Assembly: GCA_045531895.1 (NCBI GenBank)
Contig: JAZSEW010000078.1
Location: 1-12,757 of the forward strand
DNA: 12,757 nucleotides
Reading direction: 5' to 3'
DNA from: SIG299 sp045531895
GTDB lineage: Bacteria; Bacillota; Clostridia; Lachnospirales; Lachnospiraceae
The notes beneath the pieces were generated by a model that saw only the letters and a program-made list of their open reading frames with translations, made no database searches and was not told the origin of the DNA. How positions within the stretch are numbered: position 1 is the stretch's first letter; every line of letters starts with the position of its first letter. The translations under genes were made by a program, and so were the position numbers. Shown piece after piece: positions 4,825-11,848 of the stretch.

Positions 4825-6369
4825 ATGAGAATAGTAAATAAATTTTTGAATTTTATATCGAAGCGAGTTGTAGTTATCGGGCTGATTATTCTGGGACAAA
4901 TCGTCTGGGGATTTAATTTGCTCACAAAGCTGACGGAATATTCTGCGGAGCTGAATATTCTTTTGACATTGCTTAGTTTGTTGACTGTGTTATATATCAT
5001 TAACAAGGATGATAATCCGGCGTATAAGCTGGCATGGATTATTCCGATTTTAAGCTTTCCGCTATTTGGAGGAATTCTGTATTTGTTATTTGGAGATAAA
5101 CGTCCGACAAAACGGATGCGTATCCAGATGGACAAGGCTGCAGCTAAAATTTCTGCGTTCTCTGTTTCAGAGGATGATTTGCTGGATGGGGTAAAAGAGA
5201 CAGACAAGGTGGCTTATGGGCAAATGCGTTATATCAATGATTATGCCCATTATCCTGCTTACCGGAATACGGAGTCTTATTACTATAAAAGTGGTGAGGA
5301 ATGTTATCCGGTGCTTTTAGAGGAACTTCGTAAAGCAAAGCACTTTATTTTTATGGAGTACTTCATTGTGGAAGAAGAAAATATGTGGGACAGTATTCTG
5401 CAGATTTTAAAACAGAAAGCATCAGAAGGCGTAGAAGTCCGGTTTATGTATGATGATATGGGCTGTGTGACACTGCTTCCGTATAAATATTATAGTAAAC
5501 TGGAGGAGTCAGGTATTAAGAGCGTGGCGTTTAATCCGGTGATTCCTTTTTTTTCACTCGTTATGAACCACAGGGACCACAGAAAGATTACGGTAATTGA
5601 CGGTAACGTAGGCTTTATGGGAGGCTGGAATCTGGCGGATGAATATATTAACCTGAAAGCACGGTTTGGTTACTGGAAAGATACCGGCATTATGTTAAAG
5701 GGTGATGCGGTATGGAATTTAACTACCATGTTTCTTGTTACCTGGAACAGCGTGCGTCCGGATAAGGAAGAAGACATCCGCCGGTATATGCCGGGAGTGT
5801 TGGAAGCAAACCCTGTGCAGGCGGAAGGATATGTACAGCCTTACGGGGATTCTCCGCTTGATCGGGAAAATGTGTCCGAATCGGTATTTTTAAACATGAT
5901 TAACAGTGCGCAGGACTATATTTATATGTCAACTCCATATCTTGTAATAGATAACGAAATGATGACGGCATTAATTCTTGCTGCTAAGCGTGGCGTGGAT
6001 GTGCGCATTATTACTCCGGGTATTCCGGACAAAAAGTATGTATTTATTTTAACTCAGTCTTATTACTCCCAGCTGGTTAAGGGTGGTGTTAAAATTTATC
6101 AGTATGACCCTGGATTTATCCATGCAAAATCCTTTGTATGTGATGATAAATTTGCAATTGTCGGTACGATCAATCTGGATTACAGAAGTCTGTATCTTCA
6201 TTTTGAGTGCGGAACGTTCTTTTACCGTACGCCGGTGGTTGCAGCTGTTAAGGCAGATTTGCTGGAAACAATAGAGGTTTCCACAGAGCAGACCTATGCC
6301 ATGACACAAAAAAATATTTTCAAGAGATTAACTCAGGCGGTGTTAAGAGTTCTGGCACCTCTGATGTAA
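4825..6369 (+). CDS. cls: Cardiolipin synthase (phospholipase D family)
   Basis: Condenses two phosphatidylglycerol molecules into cardiolipin and glycerol at the cytoplasmic membrane. The 514-residue protein has hydrophobic N-terminal segments (about 12-32, 42-60, 67-90), then two phospholipase D domains, each with an HxKxxxxD motif: H252-R-K254 to D259 followed by GFMGGWN, and H433-A-K435 to D440 followed by IVGTINLDYRS. The order and length match bacterial Cls. The start is the least certain part. ATG 4825 has GGGAG only one base upstream, whereas GAAAGG (4808-4813) lies 11 bases upstream. No terminator separates it from folD, 19 bases downstream. Other phospholipase D-type transferases share the motifs, but the membrane region and overall layout favour Cls, and pgsA, which supplies its substrate pathway, lies in the same operon. 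Confidence 0.93.
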   Translation: MRIVNKFLNFISKRVVVIGLIILGQIVWGFNLLTKLTEYSAELNILLTLLSLLTVLYIINKDDNPAYKLAWIIPILSFPLFGGILYLLFGDKRPTKRMRIQMDKAAAKISAFSVSEDDLLDGVKETDKVAYGQMRYINDYAHYPAYRNTESYYYKSGEECYPVLLEELRKAKHFIFMEYFIVEEENMWDSILQILKQKASEGVEVRFMYDDMGCVTLLPYKYYSKLEESGIKSVAFNPVIPFFSLVMNHRDHRKITVIDGNVGFMGGWNLADEYINLKARFGYWKDTGIMLKGDAVWNLTTMFLVTWNSVRPDKEEDIRRYMPGVLEANPVQAEGYVQPYGDSPLDRENVSESVFLNMINSAQDYIYMSTPYLVIDNEMMTALILAAKRGVDVRIITPGIPDKKYVFILTQSYYSQLVKGGVKIYQYDPGFIHAKSFVCDDKFAIVGTINLDYRSLYLHFECGTFFYRTPVVAAVKADLLETIEVSTEQTYAMTQKNIFKRLTQAVLRVLAPLM

Positions 6370-6388
6370 AAAGAAAGGATAAGAGACT

Positions 6389-7231
6389 ATGGCACAGATT
6401 ATTGATGGAAAATTAATTTCCGCGCAGATTAAGGAGGAAGTAAAGGAAGCAACTGCGAAGCTCGCAGCAGAAGGAAAAGAGGTTACCTTGGCAGTAATTC
6501 AGGTTGGTAATGATCCGGCATCTTCTGTATATGTAGGAAATAAAAAGAAGGCCTGTGAGTATGTTGGTTTCCGTTCCCTGTCCTATGAACTGGCAGAAGA
6601 AACAACAGAACAGGAATTACTGGATTTGATTGCAGAATTAAATGGCAGAGCAGACGTAGATGGAATTTTAGTACAGTTACCGATTCCGAAGCATATGGAT
6701 GAGGACAAGGTGATTGCTGCTATTTCTCCGGATAAGGATGTAGACGGTTTTCATGCAGTAAGTGTTGGACATTTGTGGATCGGAAAGGAAGGATTTGTGT
6801 CCTGTACCCCTGCCGGAATTATTGAACTGTTAAAGCGTTCCGGTATTGATATGGCAGGTAAGGAATGTGTAGTAGTAGGCAGAAGCAATATTGTAGGTAA
6901 GCCGATGGCTGCCCTGATGCTTCGTGAAAATGCTACAGTAACCGTATGTCACTCCAGAACAGCAGACTTAAAGGCGGTTACCAGAAGAGCGGATATTTTA
7001 ATTGTTGCCATCGGTAAGCCACAGTTTATTACGGCGGAATATGTTAAGCCGGGAGCAACCGTAATTGATGTAGGTATCCATCGCTTAGAAGGTAAAAAAC
7101 TCTGTGGTGATGTGGCTTATGATGAGGTAGAGCCGATTGCCGGTGCCATCACTCCTGTTCCGGGCGGTGTTGGTCCAATGACTATTGCCATGCTTATGAA
7201 AAACTGTTTAGAGGCGGCGGAAAGAAAGTAA
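6389..7231 (+). CDS. folD: Bifunctional methylenetetrahydrofolate dehydrogenase/cyclohydrolase FolD
   Basis: Cytosolic one-carbon enzyme that oxidises 5,10-methylene-THF with NADP and hydrolyses the methenyl product to 10-formyl-THF. The 280-residue length is normal. Visible signatures are the Y48-V-G-N-K52 catalytic segment, QLPIP (96-100), DKDVDGFH (115-122), the Rossmann motif GRSNIVGKP (164-172) and PVPGGVGPMT (256-265). AAAGG (6374-6378) lies ten bases before the ATG. It begins 19 bases after cls and ends 18 bases before rimO with no terminator in either gap, so it is probably co-transcribed with both. No residues are missing or unusual. Confidence 0.97.
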   Translation: MAQIIDGKLISAQIKEEVKEATAKLAAEGKEVTLAVIQVGNDPASSVYVGNKKKACEYVGFRSLSYELAEETTEQELLDLIAELNGRADVDGILVQLPIPKHMDEDKVIAAISPDKDVDGFHAVSVGHLWIGKEGFVSCTPAGIIELLKRSGIDMAGKECVVVGRSNIVGKPMAALMLRENATVTVCHSRTADLKAVTRRADILIVAIGKPQFITAEYVKPGATVIDVGIHRLEGKKLCGDVAYDEVEPIAGAITPVPGGVGPMTIAMLMKNCLEAAERK

Positions 7232-7249
7232 TAGAAAGGTTTTTTATCG

Positions 7250-8584
7250 ATGAATGTATTATTTGTATCGCTGGGTTGTGATAAAAATTTAGTGGACAGT
7301 GAAGTAATGTTAGGACTTCTTAGGGATAAGGGATACTCCTTAACAAACGAAGAAGCTGAGGCAGATATCATTGTTATCAACACCTGCTGTTTTATTCACG
7401 ATGCAAAGGAAGAAAGTATTCAGACTATTTTAGAAATGGCAGAATATAAAGAATTAGGACGTTTGCAGGTGCTTCTTGTTACCGGTTGTCTGGCAGAACG
7501 TTATAAGTCGGAAATTCTTTCGGAAATTCCTGAAGTGGATGCAGTACTTGGTACTACGGCAACCGACAAAATTGTAGAAGCTATTGAAGATGCACTTTCC
7601 GGAAATAAGACGGAGTATTATGCAGATTTACAGGCACTTCCGTTACCGGAAACTAATCGTGTAAATACTACCGGAGGCTATTTTTCTTACCTTAAGATTG
7701 CGGAAGGTTGTGATAAGCATTGTACTTATTGTATTATTCCGTCCCTGCGTGGCAATTACCGCAGTATTCCGATGGAACGTCTTATCAGGGAAGCACAGTT
7801 TCTGGCAGAAGGTGGTGTAAAGGAGCTTACTTTGATTGCCCAGGAAACCACAGTGTATGGTGTGGATTTGTATGGGAAGAAGATGCTTCCGGAATTACTG
7901 GACCGCCTTTGCGAAATTGAAGGCATTGAGTGGATTCGTCTGTTGTATTGCTATCCGGAAGAAATTACGGATGAACTGATTGCAACCATGAAACGTCAAC
8001 CGAAAATCTGTCATTATCTTGATATGCCAATCCAGCATTCGGCAGATACGGTATTAAAACGAATGGGGAGACGTACCACACATAAAGAACTGGACGAATT
8101 GATTTTAAAACTTCGCAGAGAGATTCCGGATATTGCTCTCAGAACTTCTCTGATTACCGGATTTCCTCAGGAAACAGAAGAAGAGCATCAGGAACTTCTG
8201 GAATTTGTAAAGAGTGCCGGATTTGAACGTCTGGGCGTGTTTACTTACTCTAAGGAGGAAAACACAGCTGCCGCCCGTATGAAAGGGCAGATTACCAAGA
8301 AAGTAAAGGTACAGCGCCAGAAAGAGCTGATGAAGCTGCAGCAGCAGATTTCAAAGAAGCGTGGTGAAGAAAAAGTGGGAAGAATTCTCCGTGTCATGAT
8401 TGAAGGAAAACTGCCGGAGGATGATATTTTTATCGGACGTTCCTACATGGATGCACCAAATGTGGACGGCTTTGTTTTTGTACATTCCAGGGATTCCTAT
8501 CTGTCCGGAGAATTTGTGGATGTAAAAATTACTCAGGCAAAGGAATATGACCTGATAGGAGAAGCAATTTCCGATTGGGACTAA
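7250..8584 (+). CDS. rimO: Ribosomal protein S12 methylthiotransferase RimO
   Basis: Radical-SAM enzyme that methylthiolates a conserved Asp of ribosomal protein S12. The N-terminal domain carries the three cluster-binding cysteines C10 (SLGCDKN), C46 and C80 (VTGCLAE). The radical-SAM domain has C154-x3-C158-x2-C161 (EGCDKHCTYC) followed by IIPSLRGNYRS. A C-terminal TRAM domain occupies about 370-444. Length (444) and the SLGCDKNLVDSE opening favour RimO over the related tRNA enzymes MiaB and MtaB. AAAGG (7235-7239) lies ten bases before the ATG. pgsA follows after 26 bases, a neighbour pair often seen in Firmicutes. Confidence 0.96.
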   Translation: MNVLFVSLGCDKNLVDSEVMLGLLRDKGYSLTNEEAEADIIVINTCCFIHDAKEESIQTILEMAEYKELGRLQVLLVTGCLAERYKSEILSEIPEVDAVLGTTATDKIVEAIEDALSGNKTEYYADLQALPLPETNRVNTTGGYFSYLKIAEGCDKHCTYCIIPSLRGNYRSIPMERLIREAQFLAEGGVKELTLIAQETTVYGVDLYGKKMLPELLDRLCEIEGIEWIRLLYCYPEEITDELIATMKRQPKICHYLDMPIQHSADTVLKRMGRRTTHKELDELILKLRREIPDIALRTSLITGFPQETEEEHQELLEFVKSAGFERLGVFTYSKEENTAAARMKGQITKKVKVQRQKELMKLQQQISKKRGEEKVGRILRVMIEGKLPEDDIFIGRSYMDAPNVDGFVFVHSRDSYLSGEFVDVKITQAKEYDLIGEAISDWD

Positions 8585-8610
8585 ATTTTACATGTTTTTG
8601 GAGGCTTGTT

Positions 8611-9147
8611 ATGAACTTACCTAATAAAATTACTATTTTCAGAATGTGTATGATACCGTTCTTTCTGGTGTTTTTTCTGATTGACACCATCCCGTATGGA
8701 AATTTAATTGCACTGGCGATTTTTATTATTGCCTGTCTGTCGGATGCATTGGATGGTCATCTGGCAAGAAAGCATAATCTGGTGACTAATTTTGGAAAAT
8801 TTATGGACCCGCTTGCGGATAAATTATTAGTATGTACTGCACTTCTTTGCTTTGTGGAAAGTGGAACTTTAAATTTAATTGTAGCAATTGTTATTGTGGC
8901 AAGAGAGTTTATTATCAGCGGATTCCGCACTGTGGCGGCAGAGGGTGGACTGGTATTGGCGGCAAGCTACTGGGGCAAGTTTAAGACGGCTACCCAGATG
9001 GTAATGTGTTGTCTGCTGATTGTTCATTTGGATTATGATTGGTTTTCAACATTGGAGACTGTATTTATCTGGGCATCCTTTGCGCTGACTGTAATTTCTT
9101 TGCTGGATTATCTTGTGAAGAACAGAAGTGTATTGAATACGAAATAA
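8611..9147 (+). CDS. pgsA: CDP-diacylglycerol-glycerol-3-phosphate 3-phosphatidyltransferase
   Basis: Integral membrane enzyme that makes phosphatidylglycerol phosphate, the committed step toward phosphatidylglycerol and cardiolipin. The 178-residue protein has the complete CDP-alcohol phosphotransferase motif: D45-x2-D48-G49-x2-A52-R53-x8-G62-x3-D66-x3-D70. Several hydrophobic segments surround it, and the opening NLPNKITIFR is typical of PgsA. ATG 8611 is preferred to an in-frame ATG at 8575, because TGGAGG (8599-8604) is well placed for 8611 and the upstream start lies inside rimO. Other CDP-alcohol transferases share the motif; the N-terminus and the rimO neighbour support PgsA. No terminator follows, so some transcription may continue downstream. 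Confidence 0.93.
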   Translation: MNLPNKITIFRMCMIPFFLVFFLIDTIPYGNLIALAIFIIACLSDALDGHLARKHNLVTNFGKFMDPLADKLLVCTALLCFVESGTLNLIVAIVIVAREFIISGFRTVAAEGGLVLAASYWGKFKTATQMVMCCLLIVHLDYDWFSTLETVFIWASFALTVISLLDYLVKNRSVLNTK

Positions 9148-9193
9148 AAAAATAAATTTGACACACGAATAACATACAAATGACATAGTTATG

Positions 9194-9202
9194 TGTTATG
9201 AT
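9194..9202 (+). promoter_or_regulatory. Candidate extended -10 promoter for the lipoprotein gene
   Basis: TGTTATGAT contains the extended TGn element followed by TATGAT (5 of 6 to TATAAT). The start would fall near 9209, ahead of the GGGGAGG site at 9231-9237. The position 17 bases upstream has no good -35, which extended -10 promoters tolerate. A perfect TTGACA at 9158-9163 has only a poor partner (TGACAT) at the proper spacing. Confidence 0.4.
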
Positions 9203-9245
9203 AATGCGCAGAAGCAGTAAAATTGTAATCGGGGAGGTGCATATC

Positions 9246-9818
9246 ATGCAGAAGAAAAACTTCATATATGTCATGTTATGCATTTGTGTGGCTATTCTGA
9301 TTTCCGGTTGCGGAAACCAAAATAAGGAAACACCTACTGTCACGCCCGAACCGACATCGGTTCAGGTTACAAATAATCCGGGCAATTCTGATATCACTTT
9401 AGGTACAGAGGATGAACCAACCATTGCTCCTTTGGAAAATATGGAAGTTACCATCTATACTTTAAATACGGATACTCTGGAAAAAGTTGCAGTGTCTGTG
9501 CTAGTAACGGTAGAAGATGAGCTTACTCCGGAGGTTATTGTGGAGCAGGTTGTGGATGCCATGGAAGATGAAGGATTTTATCTTGGAATTAATGATATTA
9601 TTCCGGAAGACGATAGTGTCAGAATTGATTTCAAATCGGATGCGGCACCGGTTACGGATGTAGGTGCTTCCGTAGAAGGAGCTATTTTAGATATTCTTGG
9701 TCAAAGTATCTTGGATAATCTGCCGCAGTATAAAAAAATATATGTGAGCATTGAAGGTGGTCCATATAAAACCGGACATCTGGAATTTGAATTAGATGAT
9801 GTATATATTGGAAGGTAA
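9246..9818 (+). CDS. GerMN-like domain lipoprotein
   Basis: A 190-residue predicted lipoprotein. It has a signal peptide with a hydrophobic core (about 6-19) and lipobox I19-S-G-C22. A Thr/Pro/Asn-rich spacer (about 24-64) follows, and then a domain of about 125 residues that resembles GerMN (sporulation and germination): strand-rich MEVTIYTLN, a central acidic helix, VRIDFKSD, and a C-terminal helix leading to KKIYVSIEGG. The GerMN assignment is by eye and moderate. ATG 9246 is preferred to an in-frame ATG at 9198, because GGGGAGG (9231-9237) lies eight bases before it and the signal peptide then starts correctly. GerMN domains occur in spore germination protein GerM but also in cell-envelope lipoproteins, so a sporulation role cannot be assumed. 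Confidence 0.7.
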   Translation: MQKKNFIYVMLCICVAILISGCGNQNKETPTVTPEPTSVQVTNNPGNSDITLGTEDEPTIAPLENMEVTIYTLNTDTLEKVAVSVLVTVEDELTPEVIVEQVVDAMEDEGFYLGINDIIPEDDSVRIDFKSDAAPVTDVGASVEGAILDILGQSILDNLPQYKKIYVSIEGGPYKTGHLEFELDDVYIGR

Positions 9819-9876
9819 GCATGGGGGAGCTTGTGCTTACCGTTCTTTGCTTTATCAAGGCTGTGCGCTTTGATAA
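9814..9876 (+). other. Two tandem hairpins between the lipoprotein and flavoprotein genes
   Basis: GGTAAGC (9814-9820), which includes the lipoprotein stop codon, pairs with GCTTACC (9835-9841) and is followed by an interrupted T-rich tract. TTATCAA (9852-9858) pairs with TTGATAA (9870-9876), extended inward by a G-U and a G-C pair. The first could be a weak or partial terminator; neither covers the downstream ribosome binding site. Confidence 0.4.
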
Positions 9877-9902
9877 TGGATAAAAGAAAAAGGAGTAACT
9901 CT

Positions 9903-11141
9903 ATGAGTAAAGTAATCGTAGTGGGTGGCGGTGCTGCCGGTATGATGGCTGCAATTGCAGCTGCAGAGAACGGAAACGAAGTTCACCTCCTTGAAAAAAA
10001 TGAAAAACTTGGGAAAAAGCTGTTTATCACAGGGAAAGGCCGATGCAACATTACTAATGCCTGTGACATGGAAGATTTAATGAAGCAGATTGTTACCAAT
10101 CCACGTTTTTTATATAGTGCTTTCAATACTTTTGATAATATGGCGGTAATGGATTTTTTTGAACGTATTGGTCTGGAAATAAAAACAGAACGAGGTATGA
10201 GAGTGTTTCCGCAGTCGGACCATTCCTCGGATGTTATTAAGGCATTGCAGCATTATTTGGAACAACTGGGAGTTCATATTTATTTAAACACCGAAGTGAA
10301 AAATGTAGTTACAGAAGAAGGGATGTTTAAAAAAGTTGTCTATGGCAGCCGTAATGAATCTATGATGGCGGATGCATGTATTATAGCTACGGGAGGTTTG
10401 TCCTATCAAAGTACAGGTTCTACCGGTGACGGTTACCGATTTGCAAAACAGGCAGGACATACGGTAACAAAATTGTCCCCGTCTCTGGTTGCATTAACCG
10501 TCAAAGAGGAATTTGCACCACGGCTGATGGGTCTGACACTAAAAAATGTGGAGGTAAAGCTGCTACAAGGAAAAAAAATACTGTATTCCGATATGGGGGA
10601 AATGCTGTTTACCCATTTTGGTATCAGCGGTCCGCTGGTCTTGAGTGCCAGCAGCTATACTGCGGAAGAAATTTTGAAAGGAAATGAATTGCCGGTTGTT
10701 CAGGTGGATTTAAAGCCGGCCTTAACGGAAGAACAGCTGGATACAAGAATTCTATCTGATTTCGAAGATGCCAAGAATAAATGCTTCAAAAATGCACTGG
10801 ACAAACTGCTACCGCAACGAATGATTGAAGTGATTATAGAACTTTCCGGTATTGATCCGGAAAAAAAGGTCAACGCTGTCTCCAAAGAAGAACGCAGAAA
10901 GCTTGTATATTTGTTAAAACATCTGACCATGCATATTACAGGGCTCCGAGATTATAAAGAGGCTGTCATTACAAAGGGAGGAATTTCCGTGAAGGAAATT
11001 GTACCTTCCACAATGGAGTCAAAGCTCGTTTCCGGTCTTTATTTTGCAGGAGAGGTGATTGATGTGGATGCCATGACCGGAGGTTTTAACCTGCAGATTG
11101 CCTGGTCGACAGGATATGTGGCAGGAAGTTCCGTATGTTAG
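9903..11141 (+). CDS. HI0933-family NAD(P)/FAD-dependent flavoprotein
   Basis: Flavoprotein of the HI0933/YhiN family, predicted to bind FAD; the physiological substrate is not established. The 412-residue protein opens with the dinucleotide-binding motif G8-G-G-A-A-G13 ending at E31, followed by the family signature TGKGRCNITN (43-52). A second signature, ATGGLSYQSTGSTGDGY, lies in mid-protein. The C-terminus contains TKGGISVKEI (358-367), LYFAGEVIDVD (379-389) and GGFNLQIAW (393-401). ATG 9903 is preferred to an in-frame ATG at 9831, because AAGGAG (9890-9895) lies seven bases upstream and the family N-terminus starts at MSKVIVVGGG. Its stop codon overlaps the AGGAGG site of cmk, which suggests co-expression. 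A gene of this family often precedes cmk in Clostridia, as far as I recall. Confidence 0.9.
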   Translation: MSKVIVVGGGAAGMMAAIAAAENGNEVHLLEKNEKLGKKLFITGKGRCNITNACDMEDLMKQIVTNPRFLYSAFNTFDNMAVMDFFERIGLEIKTERGMRVFPQSDHSSDVIKALQHYLEQLGVHIYLNTEVKNVVTEEGMFKKVVYGSRNESMMADACIIATGGLSYQSTGSTGDGYRFAKQAGHTVTKLSPSLVALTVKEEFAPRLMGLTLKNVEVKLLQGKKILYSDMGEMLFTHFGISGPLVLSASSYTAEEILKGNELPVVQVDLKPALTEEQLDTRILSDFEDAKNKCFKNALDKLLPQRMIEVIIELSGIDPEKKVNAVSKEERRKLVYLLKHLTMHITGLRDYKEAVITKGGISVKEIVPSTMESKLVSGLYFAGEVIDVDAMTGGFNLQIAWSTGYVAGSSVC

Positions 11142-11155
11142 GAGGAAAATTTCAT

Positions 11156-11848
11156 ATGAAAAACATTAATATTGCAATTGACGGACCGGCAGGTGCCGGA
11201 AAAAGCACCATTGCAAAGGCTTTGGCAAAGAGCAGGAATATGGTATATGTGGATACCGGTGCCATGTATCGCGCAATTGGTCTGTACATTTCCAGAAGAG
11301 GAATTAACGGTGAGGATGAAGCGGCAGTGGTAGGAGAATTGGATAATATTCAGGTTTCCATTGCTTACGAAAATGGTGAACAGGTTGTTTATTTGAATGG
11401 TGAAAATGTCAATGGGCTGATTCGTACACCGGAAGCGGGCAATATGGCTTCCGCGGTTTCTGCACACAGAAAGGTTCGTGAAAAAATGGTTGCCCTGCAG
11501 CAGAAACTTGCAAAGACAACCAGTGTTGTTATGGATGGAAGAGATATCGGCACGGTAGTTCTTCCTGATGCTGAAGTGAAAATTTATCTGACTGCATCTT
11601 CCGCAGTTCGTGCAAGGAGACGTTACGATGAACTGGTGGCAAAGGGAATGGAATGTGACCTCGCGACCTTGCAAAAGGAAATCGAAGAAAGAGACTACCG
11701 GGATATGAACCGCGAGGTAACACCGCTTCGTCAGGCAGAGGATGCAGTGTTGTTAGATACTTCCGATTTGAACATAGAGGAAGTGGTAGCTGCAATGCAG
11801 CAGATTATTGCGGAAAGAATCGGAGAGAAAAATCAGAATGAAAGTTAA
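11156..11848 (+). CDS. cmk: Cytidylate (CMP/dCMP) kinase
   Basis: Phosphorylates CMP and dCMP with ATP in pyrimidine nucleotide salvage. The 230-residue protein has the P-loop G10-P-A-G-A-G-K-S-T18, the nucleotide-monophosphate-binding DTGAMYRA (33-40), DGRDIGTVVLPDA (127-139), the lid segment RDYRDMNRE (179-187) and DTSDL (201-205). ATG 11156 follows AGGAGG (11140-11145) by ten bases. An in-frame ATG at 11135 lies within the preceding gene and has no better site. The last 11 bases overlap the start of ispH-rpsA, so translation is probably coupled. The cmk-rpsA linkage seen here is also present in many other bacteria, including E. coli. Confidence 0.96.
   Translation: MKNINIAIDGPAGAGKSTIAKALAKSRNMVYVDTGAMYRAIGLYISRRGINGEDEAAVVGELDNIQVSIAYENGEQVVYLNGENVNGLIRTPEAGNMASAVSAHRKVREKMVALQQKLAKTTSVVMDGRDIGTVVLPDAEVKIYLTASSAVRARRRYDELVAKGMECDLATLQKEIEERDYRDMNREVTPLRQAEDAVLLDTSDLNIEEVVAAMQQIIAERIGEKNQNES

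Noticed and set aside
9158..9186. TTGACA with TGACAT after 17 bases as the lipoprotein promoter
   Set aside because: The -10 matches only 3 of 6 and lacks the key A at position 2; the extended -10 at 9194-9202 is better.
9169..9199. ATAACA/TGTTAT inverted repeat as an operator
   Set aside because: Only six pairs over 19 bases in AT-rich DNA; expected by chance.
9198..9245. Longer start for the GerMN-like lipoprotein
   Set aside because: It would put 16 mostly polar and basic residues before the signal peptide, and the proposed -10 element overlaps it.
9831..9902. Longer start for the HI0933-family flavoprotein
   Set aside because: The added residues fall in the hairpin region, have no family similarity, and AAGGAG is placed for the ATG at 9903.
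11138..11674. A 178-codon antisense open frame across cmk
   Set aside because: Composition is Asn/Cys/Ser-rich with no domain; it is the mirror of the cmk codons and has no evident ribosome binding site.
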